Shown: positions 19,368 through 28,311, numbered from the stretch's first letter. The stretch is DNA of 64,000 nucleotides from Brevundimonas bacteroides DSM 4726 (GCF_000701445.1 NZ_JNIX01000005.1:1-64000); one strand, 5' to 3'. Program-made: numbers and translations. Notes: generated by a model from the letters alone, not told the origin.

Positions 19368-20059
19368 CGGGTGGTCTCCAGGTGCCTCAGGACCTCGATC
19401 GCCGGCAGGACGTCGGCGTACTTCAGCAGCAGGTCCGTCAGATTGGCGTAGTGGTAGCTCTCGTGCTTGTCGGCGACGCATTCGACCGGGACGATGGTGC
19501 GGTATCCGCGCGACACGCTTTCGACGGCGGTGGCTCGCACGCAGCCCGAGGTCGAGCCGCCGGTGACAATGACCGTGTCGACCCGGTGCCAGATCAGATA
19601 GCTCTGCAGCGGCGTCTCGTGGAACGCCGACGGCATGCGCTTGTCAAAGATCAGGTCGACATGGCAGTCGGGCCGCGCGCGAGGGTCGAAAGCGTGGCGC
19701 TCGGACCCGAACTTGATGTTCTGCAGGCTGTCGGGCGTGTCGGTCCGCGTGCCCCAGACACCCGCGTCGCCGCCATCGGGCTTGTAGCAGACGCGGGTCC
19801 AGACGACCGGCAATCCCGCTGCGCGCGCGGCATCGCTGAGCCGGTTGATCCAGTCGATCTGGTCCGGGTCGGTGACATAGGCCGACTTCGGAAACAGGTC
19901 AGGCCGCGTGTAGGCCTGCTGCACGTCGATGTTCACCACGGCCGCCCTCTTGCCAAAGCCGAAGCCCTTGCGGGCCGGATTGGCCAGAACCTCCTCATAG
20001 ATCGCGCGTGCGGGGCGGTCGTCGCGCGTCATCGTCGACTCGAAGCGAAGCTGGCTCAT
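19364..20059 (-). CDS. Isochorismatase-family cysteine amidohydrolase
   Basis: This 231-residue protein has the intact catalytic triad of the isochorismatase-like hydrolases: D45 ('VVNIDVQQAYT'), K140 ('IFDKRMPSAF') and C173 ('GGSTSGCVRATAVES'). The 'GCVRATA' block, with a non-proline cis-peptide region 'GGSTS', resembles the amidase branch, such as N-carbamoylsarcosine amidase and maleamate amidase, rather than true isochorismatase. Removal of ammonia from a half-amide produced by the imidase-like enzymes is the natural role here, but it is inferred. It is cytosolic. The gene is divergent from TonB receptor 1 and shares operator 2. Confidence 0.85.
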   Translation of the reverse strand: MSQLRFESTMTRDDRPARAIYEEVLANPARKGFGFGKRAAVVNIDVQQAYTRPDLFPKSAYVTDPDQIDWINRLSDAARAAGLPVVWTRVCYKPDGGDAGVWGTRTDTPDSLQNIKFGSERHAFDPRARPDCHVDLIFDKRMPSAFHETPLQSYLIWHRVDTVIVTGGSTSGCVRATAVESVSRGYRTIVPVECVADKHESYHYANLTDLLLKYADVLPAIEVLRHLETTR

Positions 20060-20123
20060 TTCGGACCGTGACCCTCACAACACGACGTTCCTGCGACAGG
20101 GTAGCGACGCTTGTGGGACGCCG

Positions 20124-20149
20124 CAAATGATATAAGGATATACCATTAG
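20124..20149. promoter_or_regulatory. Island operator 2 (GntR-type inverted repeat)
   Basis: Left arm CAAATGATATA, spacer AGGA, right arm TATACCATTAG: 9 of 11 positions are symmetric. It lies in the divergent 143-base gap between the amidase gene and TonB receptor 1, 53 bases before the receptor start, so it can govern both operons. Confidence 0.8.
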
Positions 20150-20202
20150 CACCGACCGATCAGAGTCGGGTCCGCCGTCATTCAGATGCAGGAGAGCCGT
20201 CC

Positions 20203-22518
20203 ATGCGTAGGTCCGCGTTGCTGTTTTCGAGCGTATCCGCCCTTGTTCTCATGGCCTCGGGCCCGTCTTTCGCCCAAACGGCGACACAGGCCGAACAGGA
20301 TTCGCGCCTGGACGACATCGTCGTCACCGCCCAGCGGCGCGAGCAGAACATCCAGGACGTGCCGCTCGCCGTTACGGCCTTCACAGATACCCAGCTGGAA
20401 ATCGCGATCGTCGAGGACACAACCGATCTGGTGCGGGTCACGCCCAGCCTGACGGGCGGCCTGAACACCGGCACCGGCGGCGCGGTCAGCTACTTCATCC
20501 GGGGCCTGGGCTCGACCGAGCAGGTCGCCACCTTTGACGTGCCCGTCGCCACCTACGTCGACGAGGTCTATGTCGCGCGCCAGATCGCAAACAACATCAC
20601 CCTGCTGGATGTCGACCAGATCGAGGTGTTACGCGGGCCCCAGGGCACGCTGTTCGGCCGCAACACCACGGGCGGCGCCATCTCGATCACAACGCGCAAG
20701 CCCGATCAGGACTTCCGCGCCAGCCTGGAGGGCTCCTACGGCTCGTTCGAGCGGCGCACCCTCCGCGGGGCCATCTCCGGCCCGATTTCCGAGACGGTCG
20801 CGGGCGGTCTGACGCTGCTTCGCATCGACGATGACGGCTACTCGGAAAGCCTGACGACGGGCGAGGACCTGAACGGGGAAGAAACCTGGGGCATCCGTGG
20901 GGCCCTGCGCGTCACCCCGAACGAAGACTGGGAATGGAACCTGTCCGGCGACTGGGTCGATCAGCTGAAGACCACCATCGGCGTCAATCCCGTCGATCCT
21001 GAGTACACCAGCCGTACCGGCCTGCGCACCTATGATTGCACGAAGGGCGCGATCGACATTTTCCTGAACCAGCGCCAGGGCAACTGCGCGCGCACCAAGG
21101 TCGGGACCCTGATCTCGAACCTGCGCTACGACATGGACTGGGCGACGATCAACTTCATCACCGGTTACATCACCACGGACCAGAACTTTTCGCTCGATTT
21201 CGGCTTGGGCGGCAGTCCCTCGCCGTTCGGCGGCTTCACCATCTCCAACGAGGTCGAGAGCGAGCAGTTCACCCAGGAGATCAAGCTGTCGGGCGAGACC
21301 GGCCGCGTGAACTGGGTCGCCGGCCTGTTCTACTTCACCGAGGACAACGAAACCTACCAGGTCGATACCTTCGCCACGACTCCGACGGCGACCACCTCTC
21401 TGGTGCTGGGGGACCGCCTGCTGAACAACTCAACCGACAGCTTCGCAGTCTACGCCCAGGCCGACATCTCGCTGACCGATCAGCTGATCCTGACGCTGGG
21501 CGGTCGCTATACCGACGAGGACAAGGACATCCAGTTCATTGACCGGACCCGGGCCACATATCCGGCCGGCTTCATCAACGCGACCGGCGCCGCCAACGTC
21601 CGCCCCACGACCGCCAATCTTGTCGCAGCGGGCATACCCGTCGAACAGTCGACGTCGAAGTTCACCCCGCGCGTCGCACTCGCCTATGAATACAGCGACG
21701 ACATCATGTTCTTCGCGTCGGCGACCAACGGCTTTAAGTCGGGCGGCTGGAACGCGCGCGGCACCACGGCGATTACCAACTCCGCCTTTGGCCCTGAAGA
21801 AGCTTGGTCCTACGAACTGGGCATGCGGTCCGACCTGTTCGACGACAGCCTGCGCCTGAACCTGACGCTCTATCGGCTGGACGTCGAGGATCTGCAGTTG
21901 CTGTCAGGGCAACCGCGCCCCGGTGGCGGCATCGACTTCGTGACCCGCAACGCCGGCGGGCTGGAGGCCACAGGCCTGGAGGCGGAGATTACCTGGCGTC
22001 CCACCGACGCGCTCGAGATTTACGCCACCGGCTCCGTCGCCGACCGGGAGTACGTCGACATTCCCGCCGTCAACGGCGCGGGGGGTGTGCCCTGCTCTTC
22101 CACGCCGGAGCCTCTGAACTGCGTCACCACGCGCGATCAACCGGTCCGCTTCCCGGAGGCCCAGGGCACGCTCGGCGCTCGCTACACCCTGCCGACGACC
22201 TTCCTGGACGGCGAGTGGTCCTTGAACGGTTCGATCAGCTATTCGGACGAGTACTGGACCTCGACCTACAACGACACGCCGACCGCGACGGGTGTTCCGT
22301 TCGGTGGGACCACGGCCATTACGGCGCCGCTGTCGCTGACGCCCTCGACCACGGTCTACAACCTGGGCATCCGCTATGAGAGCAATGACGGGGCCTGGGT
22401 GGCATCGCTGGACTGCTCCAACTGCGGCGAGGAGTATTACACCACCTCCTCGCTGGTCGGCCTCGCCTATCCGAACGATCCGCGCCGGGTGACCTTCCGC
22501 GTGCGCCGGAACTTCTGA
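20203..22518 (+). CDS. TonB-dependent outer-membrane receptor 1
   Basis: This 771-residue receptor has a signal peptide cut near 'GPSFAQ|T' (about residue 24) and a TonB-box-like 'DDIVVTAQRR'. The plug domain is typical ('FIRGLGSTEQ', 'IEVLRGPQGTLFGRNTTGGAISI'). A 22-strand-type barrel follows and closes with 'RRVTFRVRRNF', the terminal aromatic signature. The plug and barrel resemble the large caulobacterial/sphingomonad receptor group that imports diverse organic substrates, not only siderophores. A strong Shine-Dalgarno (AGGAG) precedes ATG 20203. Operator 2 lies just upstream. Co-regulation with cytosolic hydrolases suggests it imports their substrate. It is followed by the exported hydrolase gene after 10 bases. 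Confidence 0.93.
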   Translation: MRRSALLFSSVSALVLMASGPSFAQTATQAEQDSRLDDIVVTAQRREQNIQDVPLAVTAFTDTQLEIAIVEDTTDLVRVTPSLTGGLNTGTGGAVSYFIRGLGSTEQVATFDVPVATYVDEVYVARQIANNITLLDVDQIEVLRGPQGTLFGRNTTGGAISITTRKPDQDFRASLEGSYGSFERRTLRGAISGPISETVAGGLTLLRIDDDGYSESLTTGEDLNGEETWGIRGALRVTPNEDWEWNLSGDWVDQLKTTIGVNPVDPEYTSRTGLRTYDCTKGAIDIFLNQRQGNCARTKVGTLISNLRYDMDWATINFITGYITTDQNFSLDFGLGGSPSPFGGFTISNEVESEQFTQEIKLSGETGRVNWVAGLFYFTEDNETYQVDTFATTPTATTSLVLGDRLLNNSTDSFAVYAQADISLTDQLILTLGGRYTDEDKDIQFIDRTRATYPAGFINATGAANVRPTTANLVAAGIPVEQSTSKFTPRVALAYEYSDDIMFFASATNGFKSGGWNARGTTAITNSAFGPEEAWSYELGMRSDLFDDSLRLNLTLYRLDVEDLQLLSGQPRPGGGIDFVTRNAGGLEATGLEAEITWRPTDALEIYATGSVADREYVDIPAVNGAGGVPCSSTPEPLNCVTTRDQPVRFPEAQGTLGARYTLPTTFLDGEWSLNGSISYSDEYWTSTYNDTPTATGVPFGGTTAITAPLSLTPSTTVYNLGIRYESNDGAWVASLDCSNCGEEYYTTSSLVGLAYPNDPRRVTFRVRRNF

Positions 22519-22528
22519 GGCCGAGGAG

Positions 22529-23356
22529 TTGCGCCGCCGGACGCTCCTGGCCGGCGGCGCATTGGGGGCGGTCCTGAACGCCACCCACAGCGGGGCGCGA
22601 GCAGCAAGCTCGCGCCCCGTCTTCGTACTGGTGCACGGCGCCTGGCACGGGGGCTGGTGCTGGCGGCCGGTCGCCGGGCGGCTGGAGGCAGCCGGGGCGC
22701 GAGTGCTGACGCCAACACTCACGGGCTGCGGCGAACGTGCCCACCTGATGGGACCCGACGTGGGGCTGGACACCCACATCGAGGACGTCGTTGCTGTCAT
22801 CGAGGCCGAGGAACTGACCCAGGTCCACGTCTGTGGCCATTCCTACGGCGGCATGGTCATCACGGGTGTCTGCGACCGCCTGAAAGACCGGATCACCTCG
22901 GTGTTTTATCTTGACGCCGCCGTGCCGTCGGACGGCCATACCATGATCACCCAGTCGCCGGGGATCACACCCGAAGCGGCCGCCGCGACGGAGGCGGGCC
23001 TGCGGGCGCTGGCCCCCGATGGCGTGGCCATGCAGGTCTTCCCCGACGTGACGATCTTCGGCGTCGCGGCCGGAGGCGAGGACGAGGCTTGGCTCAAGCG
23101 TCGCCTGACGCCCCACCCCCTTAAGACCTGGCTGGACCCGATCCGTCTGACCAACGGCGGCTCCGACGGCCTGCGCCGCGCCTATGTCCACTGCGTCGAT
23201 CCCGTCCTGCCGATGGCGTCCTTCCCGGCGCACCACGCCCGCCTGAGGGACGATCCGAGCTGGAGCGTCTCGACGCTGGCGACCGGCCATGACGCCATGA
23301 TCACGGCTCCGGCCGCGATGACTGACCTGCTGCTCTCCCAGATCGTTCAAGGATGA
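22529..23356 (+). CDS. Exported alpha/beta-fold hydrolase (EstC-like)
   Basis: This 275-residue alpha/beta hydrolase begins with a twin-arginine-like leader 'MRRRTLLAGGALGAVL', pointing to the periplasm. The oxyanion loop is 'VLVHGAWHGGWCWRPV'; the nucleophile elbow is 'GHSYGG' with the serine about residue 105. The likely acid lies near 'YLDAAVP' or in the C-terminal third, and the histidine is in 'ATGHDAM' close to the end. The family includes esterases and plant-like hydroxynitrile lyase/methylesterase relatives. The start is TTG 22529 behind a GAGGAG-like site, 10 bases after receptor 1, so it is co-transcribed with it. Ester cleavage of an imported substrate in the periplasm is a reasonable inference. 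Confidence 0.82.
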   Translation: MRRRTLLAGGALGAVLNATHSGARAASSRPVFVLVHGAWHGGWCWRPVAGRLEAAGARVLTPTLTGCGERAHLMGPDVGLDTHIEDVVAVIEAEELTQVHVCGHSYGGMVITGVCDRLKDRITSVFYLDAAVPSDGHTMITQSPGITPEAAAATEAGLRALAPDGVAMQVFPDVTIFGVAAGGEDEAWLKRRLTPHPLKTWLDPIRLTNGGSDGLRRAYVHCVDPVLPMASFPAHHARLRDDPSWSVSTLATGHDAMITAPAAMTDLLLSQIVQG

Positions 23357-23360
23357 TCCC

Positions 23361-23906
23361 ATGACGACCGACCGCCGCGCGCTCCTGATCGGCTCTGCCC
23401 TGACCCCCGCCGCGCTCGCCACGGCGGCTGTCGCCCAGACGCCGCCTTCGACCGGCCAACTGGTGCGCTGCGCCCTGTTCGTCTCGGACGTCGAGGCGTC
23501 GACCCTCTTCTACCGAGACATCATCGGCCTGCCGGAACTCCTGTTCGAAGGCGCCTTGCAAGGCGCGCCGCTTGAGCGTCTGCTGGGCCTCGCCGAGGGT
23601 GTCGGTGTCCGCTTCCGCATCCTCAAGGCCGAGGGCCCGCCCTACGGCATGATCGCCCTGTTCCAGGTTACGGGACAGACGCTGACGCGGGTCCAGAAGA
23701 CGGAGGGGACCGTGAACATCGGTGAGGGAGTCCTAGTGTTTCATCGTCCGGACCTCGACGCCATCGCCAACCGGCTGGCGGCTGTTGGTCAGAGCTTCCT
23801 CAGCGGTCCCGAACGCCTGGTCGACACGCCCCAGCGCCGCACCGACCGCGAGGTCATGCTGCGTGACCCGGACGGCGTCCTGATCAACATCATCGAACGC
23901 GCCTGA
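23361..23906 (+). CDS. Exported VOC-fold protein
   Basis: The 181-residue protein opens with 'MTTDRRALLIGSALTPAALATAAVAQ', a Sec/Tat-type leader cleaved near residue 26. One vicinal-oxygen-chelate domain follows, with 'VRCALFVSDVEASTLFYRDIIGL' in two blocks around residue 35-57. It ends 'REVMLRDPDGVLINIIERA', where the usual Glu/His metal ligand is replaced by asparagine or shifted, so catalysis is not assured. It lies 4 bases after the hydrolase gene and shares its operon. This is the second exported VOC protein of the island. Ring-cleaving dioxygenase, glyoxalase-like or binding roles are all possible. Confidence 0.8.
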   Translation: MTTDRRALLIGSALTPAALATAAVAQTPPSTGQLVRCALFVSDVEASTLFYRDIIGLPELLFEGALQGAPLERLLGLAEGVGVRFRILKAEGPPYGMIALFQVTGQTLTRVQKTEGTVNIGEGVLVFHRPDLDAIANRLAAVGQSFLSGPERLVDTPQRRTDREVMLRDPDGVLINIIERA

Positions 23907-23912
23907 TGCCGA

Positions 23913-24626
23913 TCAACGCTCCAGCGCGACGAGCTCGTACCAGGTCTGCATGTAGCCACCGACCCCGCCTTGCAGCATCACGCCGTCCGCGTCGTCGGTG
24001 ATCCAGACGTCGTAGGGCGGGTGCTGGCCACCCATGCCCGCCGTGCCGTCGTCGATGAACTGGAAATGCTTGGCCGCAAACGTCCCGGCCTTCACCGTCA
24101 CCGTCTCCCGACCCAGGAACAGCACGTCGATGTTGACCTCCGAGATCATCGGCGGCGTCGCGCCGCGATGGTCGGGGCTGGGCAGCATGACGCGCAGCTT
24201 GCGTTTCTCGCCGTCCGTCCAGTCCGAGAGGGCCAGCAGGTATCCGTCGGCCACGACCGGATGGGTGCCCATGCCGTCGATCGGGCCGTTCAACGGCACG
24301 CGCTGAGACAGACGGCCGATGGCGGGACCGTAGCTTTCGCACTCGACCGCGTCCTCGGCGAAGCGAAACCAGCCCGAGCCCATGAAGCGGTCGTCGACCG
24401 TCAGCCGGACATGGCAGTCCATCGGCCGCTTATGCTCATCCAGCGAATAGACGATATCGCGCAGCACCGTGGGATGCGGGTCCTCGATCTCGCAGTGCGC
24501 CCGCAGCGTGACCTTCCCATCGGTGTGATGGGTGAAGCGGAAGTGCTCGATGCCGCGCGGCTGATCCAGCCGCTCGGGCTTCTTGGAGGTGTAGAGGATG
24601 GTGCCGGTGATGGAGCGGTGCTTCAC
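23913..24626 (-). CDS. Uncharacterised beta-rich protein (DUF3108-like)
   Basis: The 237-residue protein has no signal peptide and alternates short strands: 'GIEHFRFTHHTDGKVTLRAH', 'DCHVRLTVDDRFMGSGWFRF', 'TVTVKAGTFAAKHFQFID' and 'YDVWITDDADGVMLQ', each within the strand pattern. The pattern '(V)KAGTFxxxxFQ...VWxTDD' recalls DUF3108-type or lipocalin-like barrels, so it may bind a hydrophobic ligand; I am not certain of the family. GTG 24626 overlaps the aldehyde dehydrogenase stop by 4 bases. It is the last gene of the four-gene operon that starts at operator 3. Because of its length and folding pattern it is unlikely to be an enzyme of the families already present. Confidence 0.7.
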   Translation of the reverse strand: MKHRSITGTILYTSKKPERLDQPRGIEHFRFTHHTDGKVTLRAHCEIEDPHPTVLRDIVYSLDEHKRPMDCHVRLTVDDRFMGSGWFRFAEDAVECESYGPAIGRLSQRVPLNGPIDGMGTHPVVADGYLLALSDWTDGEKRKLRVMLPSPDHRGATPPMISEVNIDVLFLGRETVTVKAGTFAAKHFQFIDDGTAGMGGQHPPYDVWITDDADGVMLQGGVGGYMQTWYELVALER

Positions 24627-26050
24627 GTCGAACCCTCTTCGGAAAAGGCCGCCAGCGGCAGGGGGCGGGCGGTGTTGGCGATCAGCGCCTGGCGACGCAG
24701 GAAGCGGCGATAGCCGTCCTCGCCCATGCGCGACGGGCCAAGCCCTGAGGCCTTGAAGCCCTGTTTGGCCGCCTCGTAGAAGATCGAGGTCAGGGCCGCG
24801 TCGTTCAGGCTGATGGCGCCCGCCTCCAGCCGCCGGCCGACGGCCTCGGCCTCCTCCAGCGTGGCGGCGAAGACGGCCCCGGACAGGCCGTACTCGCCGT
24901 CGTTGGCCAGGGCGACGGCCTCGTCCACCCTGTCGAAGGCGACGACCGGCAGGAGGGGGCCAAAGGTCTCGTCGCGCATGACGGCCATGTCCGGGGTGAC
25001 GCCGGACAGCACCGTGGGGCGCAGCCAGCGGCCGCCGCCGTGGGTCTCGATCTCGCCGCCGGTCAGGACGCGGGCGCCCTTGGCCTTCGCATCGGCGATC
25101 TGGGCGGCCAGGATGTCGGTCTGGCGGTCGAAGATGATGGGGCCGATCTCTCCGGCGGTGATGTCGGGCCAGTTCAGGCGCGCGGCCTCGGCCTTCTCGA
25201 CCAGACGGGTGAGGAAGGCGTCGTGGATCGGCCGGTCGACATAGATGCGCTCGATCGACTGGCAGGCCTGGCCCGTGGACAGGACCGAACCGCGCAGCGC
25301 CGCGTCGGTGGCGGCTTCGAGGTCGGCCCCCTCCAGCACGATCAGAGGGTCCTTGCCGCCGAGTTCGAGGTAGGCGGGGATCAAGCGACCCGCGGCCTGA
25401 ACCGCGACCTTGCGCCCCGTCGCCACAGAGCCTGTGAAGCAGACGCAGTCCGCCACATCGACCACCGCCTGACCCGTCGCGCCGTCGCCGGGAACGATAG
25501 CGAAGACGGCGGCCAGGTCCGGAACCTCCGCCACGGCGGCCATGACCGGGGCGATGAAGCGGGGCGTGACTTCCGACGGTTTCACCAGGACCGCGCATCC
25601 GGCCAGCAGGGCCGGGACGGCGTCGATCATCCCGAGCAGCAGGGGGAAGTTCCACGGGCTGACCACTCCGACCAGCGGATAGGCCTTCCACGCGGCCGTA
25701 TGCCGAACGGACGGGAGGCCCCTGCCTTGGACCCACTGCGGCTCTGCGTCGGCGGCGACCACGCGGGCCCAAGCCTCGATGGAGGCGACCACGCTGTCGA
25801 TCTCCAGCCGGGCGATGCGGCGACGGCCGGTGTCGGCTTCCAGGGCCGCGCTGATGGCTTCGGCGTGGCGGCGCAGGGACTGGCCAAAGGCGCGCAAGAC
25901 CTCCAGCCGGGACGCCGCCCCCCTGCCCTCCCACGCGGCTTGGGCGGCGCGCAGTCGAGTGGCGACCTCGGCCACCTCGGCTGGATCGAGCGCCTGGCCG
26001 CGCCAATCGTGAACGCCGGTCCTCGGGTCGCGGGCGGTGAAGGTTCTCAC
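24623..26050 (-). CDS. NAD(P)-dependent aldehyde dehydrogenase
   Basis: This 475-residue ALDH has the general base E229 in 'LELGGKDPLIVL' and the catalytic cysteine C263 in 'STGQACQSIERIYV'. The N-terminal cofactor region 'SPWNFPLLLG' (131-140) is intact. The C terminus lacks the longer oligomerisation tail of some families, giving a compact enzyme. It oxidises an aldehyde to the acid in the cytosol; a semialdehyde from the pathway is plausible. GTG 26050 overlaps the FAD oxidase stop. The residues around the cysteine resemble the broad succinate-semialdehyde/betaine-aldehyde group, which does not settle the substrate. Confidence 0.9.
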   Translation of the reverse strand: MRTFTARDPRTGVHDWRGQALDPAEVAEVATRLRAAQAAWEGRGAASRLEVLRAFGQSLRRHAEAISAALEADTGRRRIARLEIDSVVASIEAWARVVAADAEPQWVQGRGLPSVRHTAAWKAYPLVGVVSPWNFPLLLGMIDAVPALLAGCAVLVKPSEVTPRFIAPVMAAVAEVPDLAAVFAIVPGDGATGQAVVDVADCVCFTGSVATGRKVAVQAAGRLIPAYLELGGKDPLIVLEGADLEAATDAALRGSVLSTGQACQSIERIYVDRPIHDAFLTRLVEKAEAARLNWPDITAGEIGPIIFDRQTDILAAQIADAKAKGARVLTGGEIETHGGGRWLRPTVLSGVTPDMAVMRDETFGPLLPVVAFDRVDEAVALANDGEYGLSGAVFAATLEEAEAVGRRLEAGAISLNDAALTSIFYEAAKQGFKASGLGPSRMGEDGYRRFLRRQALIANTARPLPLAAFSEEGST

Positions 26051-27627
26051 AGGCCCAGCACGCCAGGGTTCATGCGGTTGGTCGGATCGACCTCGGCCTT
26101 GATCGCGTGGATCAGGCGGCGCGCGCCCTCGTCCAAACTGTCAAACCAGGGATAGGTCCGGCCGATCTGGAAATGGGCGGCGCCGATCTCGGTGAAGGCG
26201 TCGATGCAAGCGGCGCGAGCCTCGGCGACCAGAGCGGTGACCTTGGGGTCCTCGCCGTGGCGGGGGAGCTTGGACAGGACGTGCGGTTCGACCGTCGCCT
26301 CGTGCAAGAGGCGCCGCTCCTCGGGCCAAACGAAGACGGGCTCGATCAGGAGGGCGTTAGTCGACAGGGCCGTCAGCATCATTCCTGTCTGGACTCCGCC
26401 GGCCTCGAACCGGGGCTTCAGCGCCTCGAACCGGGCCATGATGGCGCGATAGGCCGCCGGGCCGTCCTGCAAGGCGACCAGGCCGTGGACCGGCACCCAC
26501 CGCTCCCCGTCGGGGCCGAGCACATTGTTCAGAGGCGTGAACGGGCTGGTCCGCACAACGCGGGGGATCGATGCCTCGACCTCGCGTCCACCCAGACCCA
26601 GGCAGATGCGCCGCGCCTCGGCAAGATCGGCGTCGGCTCCGGCGGCCGAGCGCGCCTCGGCGGTCAGGTGGATCGACCAATCATCCGCGCCGAGAAAGCC
26701 GCGTCCCGCCATGGCCGTGCGCGCCGCCGCCGCCACGCCCTTCAGTCCGCCCGACGTCGCCATGGCCCCCAGCGCCTTGACCCCCTGAACCAGCGACGCC
26801 CGCTTCAGCCGCATGGCCGACAGGGCCGGGTCGAAGCCGAACATATCCGCCGCCACGCCCGCTCTGGAGATCTCGGCGGTCGCCGCCAGCGCCTGATCCG
26901 CCGTGTCGAAGGCGAAGGACCCGTGGGCCTCGTGCGCGGGCGCTCGCATCAGCCGGAGCGTGATCTCTGCCTTGACGCCGAGCGCCCCGCAGTCACCGCA
27001 GAACAGGCCGGTCAGATCGGGGCCGTAGTGACGGTAGAAGGCGCGGCCGTCGGCCTTTCGCCGCGCACCGGTCGTGACCAGCCGTCCGTCGGCAAGCACG
27101 ACCGTCAGGCCGACCACGCTCTCCGACGTCGTGCCCCAATGCCCGGCGCCGAAGACGGCGTTCAGCTGGGACAGGCCGCCACCGATGGTGGATGAGACCC
27201 CCGAAAGCGGCCCCCAGAAGGGGGTGCGCAGGCCCTTGGGCTTCAGCGTCTCCAGCAGGGTCTTCCAGGTGCAGCCCGCCTCGACGGTCACCGTCATGGC
27301 CTCGGCGTCGACGTGCAGCACCCGGTCCATGCGGCCGAGGTCGATCAGGGCGACCGGCCCGGCGTTCGAGGCGTATCCGCCAGTATAGCTCATGCCCCCG
27401 CCGCGCGGCGCGACGGGCAGCTTCAGCCGCGCGGTCTCGGCCAGGGCGCGAGACAGGCCGGCTGTGTCGGCGGGGCGCAGGATCGCGATCGGACGGCGCC
27501 CGACCTTCCAGATGTCCTGGCCATAGAGCTCCAGCAGGGCTGGATCGGTCGAGACGACCTCGGGGCCGAGCGCGGCCTTCAGGGCGTCGGCGGGCGAAGG
27601 TCGGGACAGGTCGTCGGCAGGGCTCAT
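26047..27627 (-). CDS. FAD-linked oxidase (GlcD/VAO-type)
   Basis: This 526-residue flavoprotein has the PCMH-type FAD domain ('PVAPRGGGMSYTGGYAS' around 75-91, then 'VEAGCTWKTLLETL' and 'TIGGGLSQLNAVFGAGHWG'). The C-terminal cap ends in 'DPTNRMNPGVLGL', the usual signature of D-lactate/glycolate-type oxidases. A covalent His-FAD site is not evident at the N terminus. It probably oxidises a 2-hydroxyacid or an alcohol and hands electrons to a membrane carrier. The ATG at 27627 overlaps the stop of the membrane-protein gene (ATGA), which points to a functional pair. No separate Fe-S subunit is present. Confidence 0.85.
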   Translation of the reverse strand: MSPADDLSRPSPADALKAALGPEVVSTDPALLELYGQDIWKVGRRPIAILRPADTAGLSRALAETARLKLPVAPRGGGMSYTGGYASNAGPVALIDLGRMDRVLHVDAEAMTVTVEAGCTWKTLLETLKPKGLRTPFWGPLSGVSSTIGGGLSQLNAVFGAGHWGTTSESVVGLTVVLADGRLVTTGARRKADGRAFYRHYGPDLTGLFCGDCGALGVKAEITLRLMRAPAHEAHGSFAFDTADQALAATAEISRAGVAADMFGFDPALSAMRLKRASLVQGVKALGAMATSGGLKGVAAAARTAMAGRGFLGADDWSIHLTAEARSAAGADADLAEARRICLGLGGREVEASIPRVVRTSPFTPLNNVLGPDGERWVPVHGLVALQDGPAAYRAIMARFEALKPRFEAGGVQTGMMLTALSTNALLIEPVFVWPEERRLLHEATVEPHVLSKLPRHGEDPKVTALVAEARAACIDAFTEIGAAHFQIGRTYPWFDSLDEGARRLIHAIKAEVDPTNRMNPGVLGL

Positions 27628-28274
27628 TGGGGCTTCCACAGACCGAGAAGGGCCGCCGCCAGAAGCAGCAACCAGATGAGGAGGACAGCCGGGCGCGTGA
27701 CCGCCAGCGAGCGGGCGATGCGGGCATCCGCGTCGGCCTGTCCCGCCGCGAGCGCGCCCAGCGCCGGGCCGAGATCAGCGGTCAGGCGGCGGACCAGCAG
27801 GCCGGTCAGGACACACCCGGCCAGGATCAGCAGCTTCAGGTTCAGGAACAGAGGCCAGCCCGTCGCGCCCGCCAGACCCGCCGCCCCAGCCGCGCCGAGC
27901 CCCGCCGCCGCGACCCAGCGAAGGCCGAGATCGAAGCGTCTCAGGCCCGACGCCGGTCCGGCGTGGCTGAGATGGATGCGCCAGGCGATGGACAGCCAGA
28001 TCAGCCCTGTGATCCAGGCCACCGCGATCCACAGCGGATCGAGCGCCAGCCAGCCGCGCGTGACCGCCAGGGTGAACCCCGTCGGAAAGGCCAGGATCAA
28101 GGCCGTCCGGGGGGCCATGTCGACATCGGCCAGCAGACCGGCAGCCCCAAGTCGCGCCGCCCGATCCTTGTTCGGATTGGAGATCAGAAAGGACGCGACG
28201 AACGCGCCGAGGTCGCCTCCCAGCCAGTAGACCAGGATCAGGACATGCAGCATCAGGAGAAGCGCGTCGGCCAA
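27624..28274 (-). CDS. Integral membrane protein, possible electron-acceptor partner
   Basis: The 216-residue protein has about five hydrophobic helices. The first, 'LHVLILVYWLGGDLGAF' (about 8-25), contains a histidine. Others start at 'ALILAFPTGFTL', 'LWIAVAWITGLIWL' and 'LLILAGCVLTGLLV', and the last is near the C terminus. Histidines in helices (H9, H101 region) could ligate heme as in CopD/DUF2269-type proteins, but the family is not recognised for certain. It precedes the FAD oxidase with ATGA overlap, so it may accept its electrons. The start is TTG 28274 or ATG 28253, close downstream of operator 3; no clear Shine-Dalgarno decides between them. Confidence 0.7.
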   Translation of the reverse strand: MADALLLMLHVLILVYWLGGDLGAFVASFLISNPNKDRAARLGAAGLLADVDMAPRTALILAFPTGFTLAVTRGWLALDPLWIAVAWITGLIWLSIAWRIHLSHAGPASGLRRFDLGLRWVAAAGLGAAGAAGLAGATGWPLFLNLKLLILAGCVLTGLLVRRLTADLGPALGALAAGQADADARIARSLAVTRPAVLLIWLLLLAAALLGLWKPQ

Positions 28275-28285
28275 GGCGTCGTCCG

Positions 28286-28311
28286 CAAATGATATAAGTC
28301 TATATCATTTG
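28286..28311. promoter_or_regulatory. Island operator 3 (perfect GntR-type inverted repeat)
   Basis: Arms CAAATGATATA and TATATCATTTG are a perfect 11-bp inverted repeat around the spacer AGTC. It is the best of the five copies and defines the consensus. It lies between the GntR-type regulator gene (stop at 28344) and the membrane-protein gene, 12 bases upstream of the latter's start, so it controls the four-gene minus-strand operon down to 23913. Confidence 0.88.
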
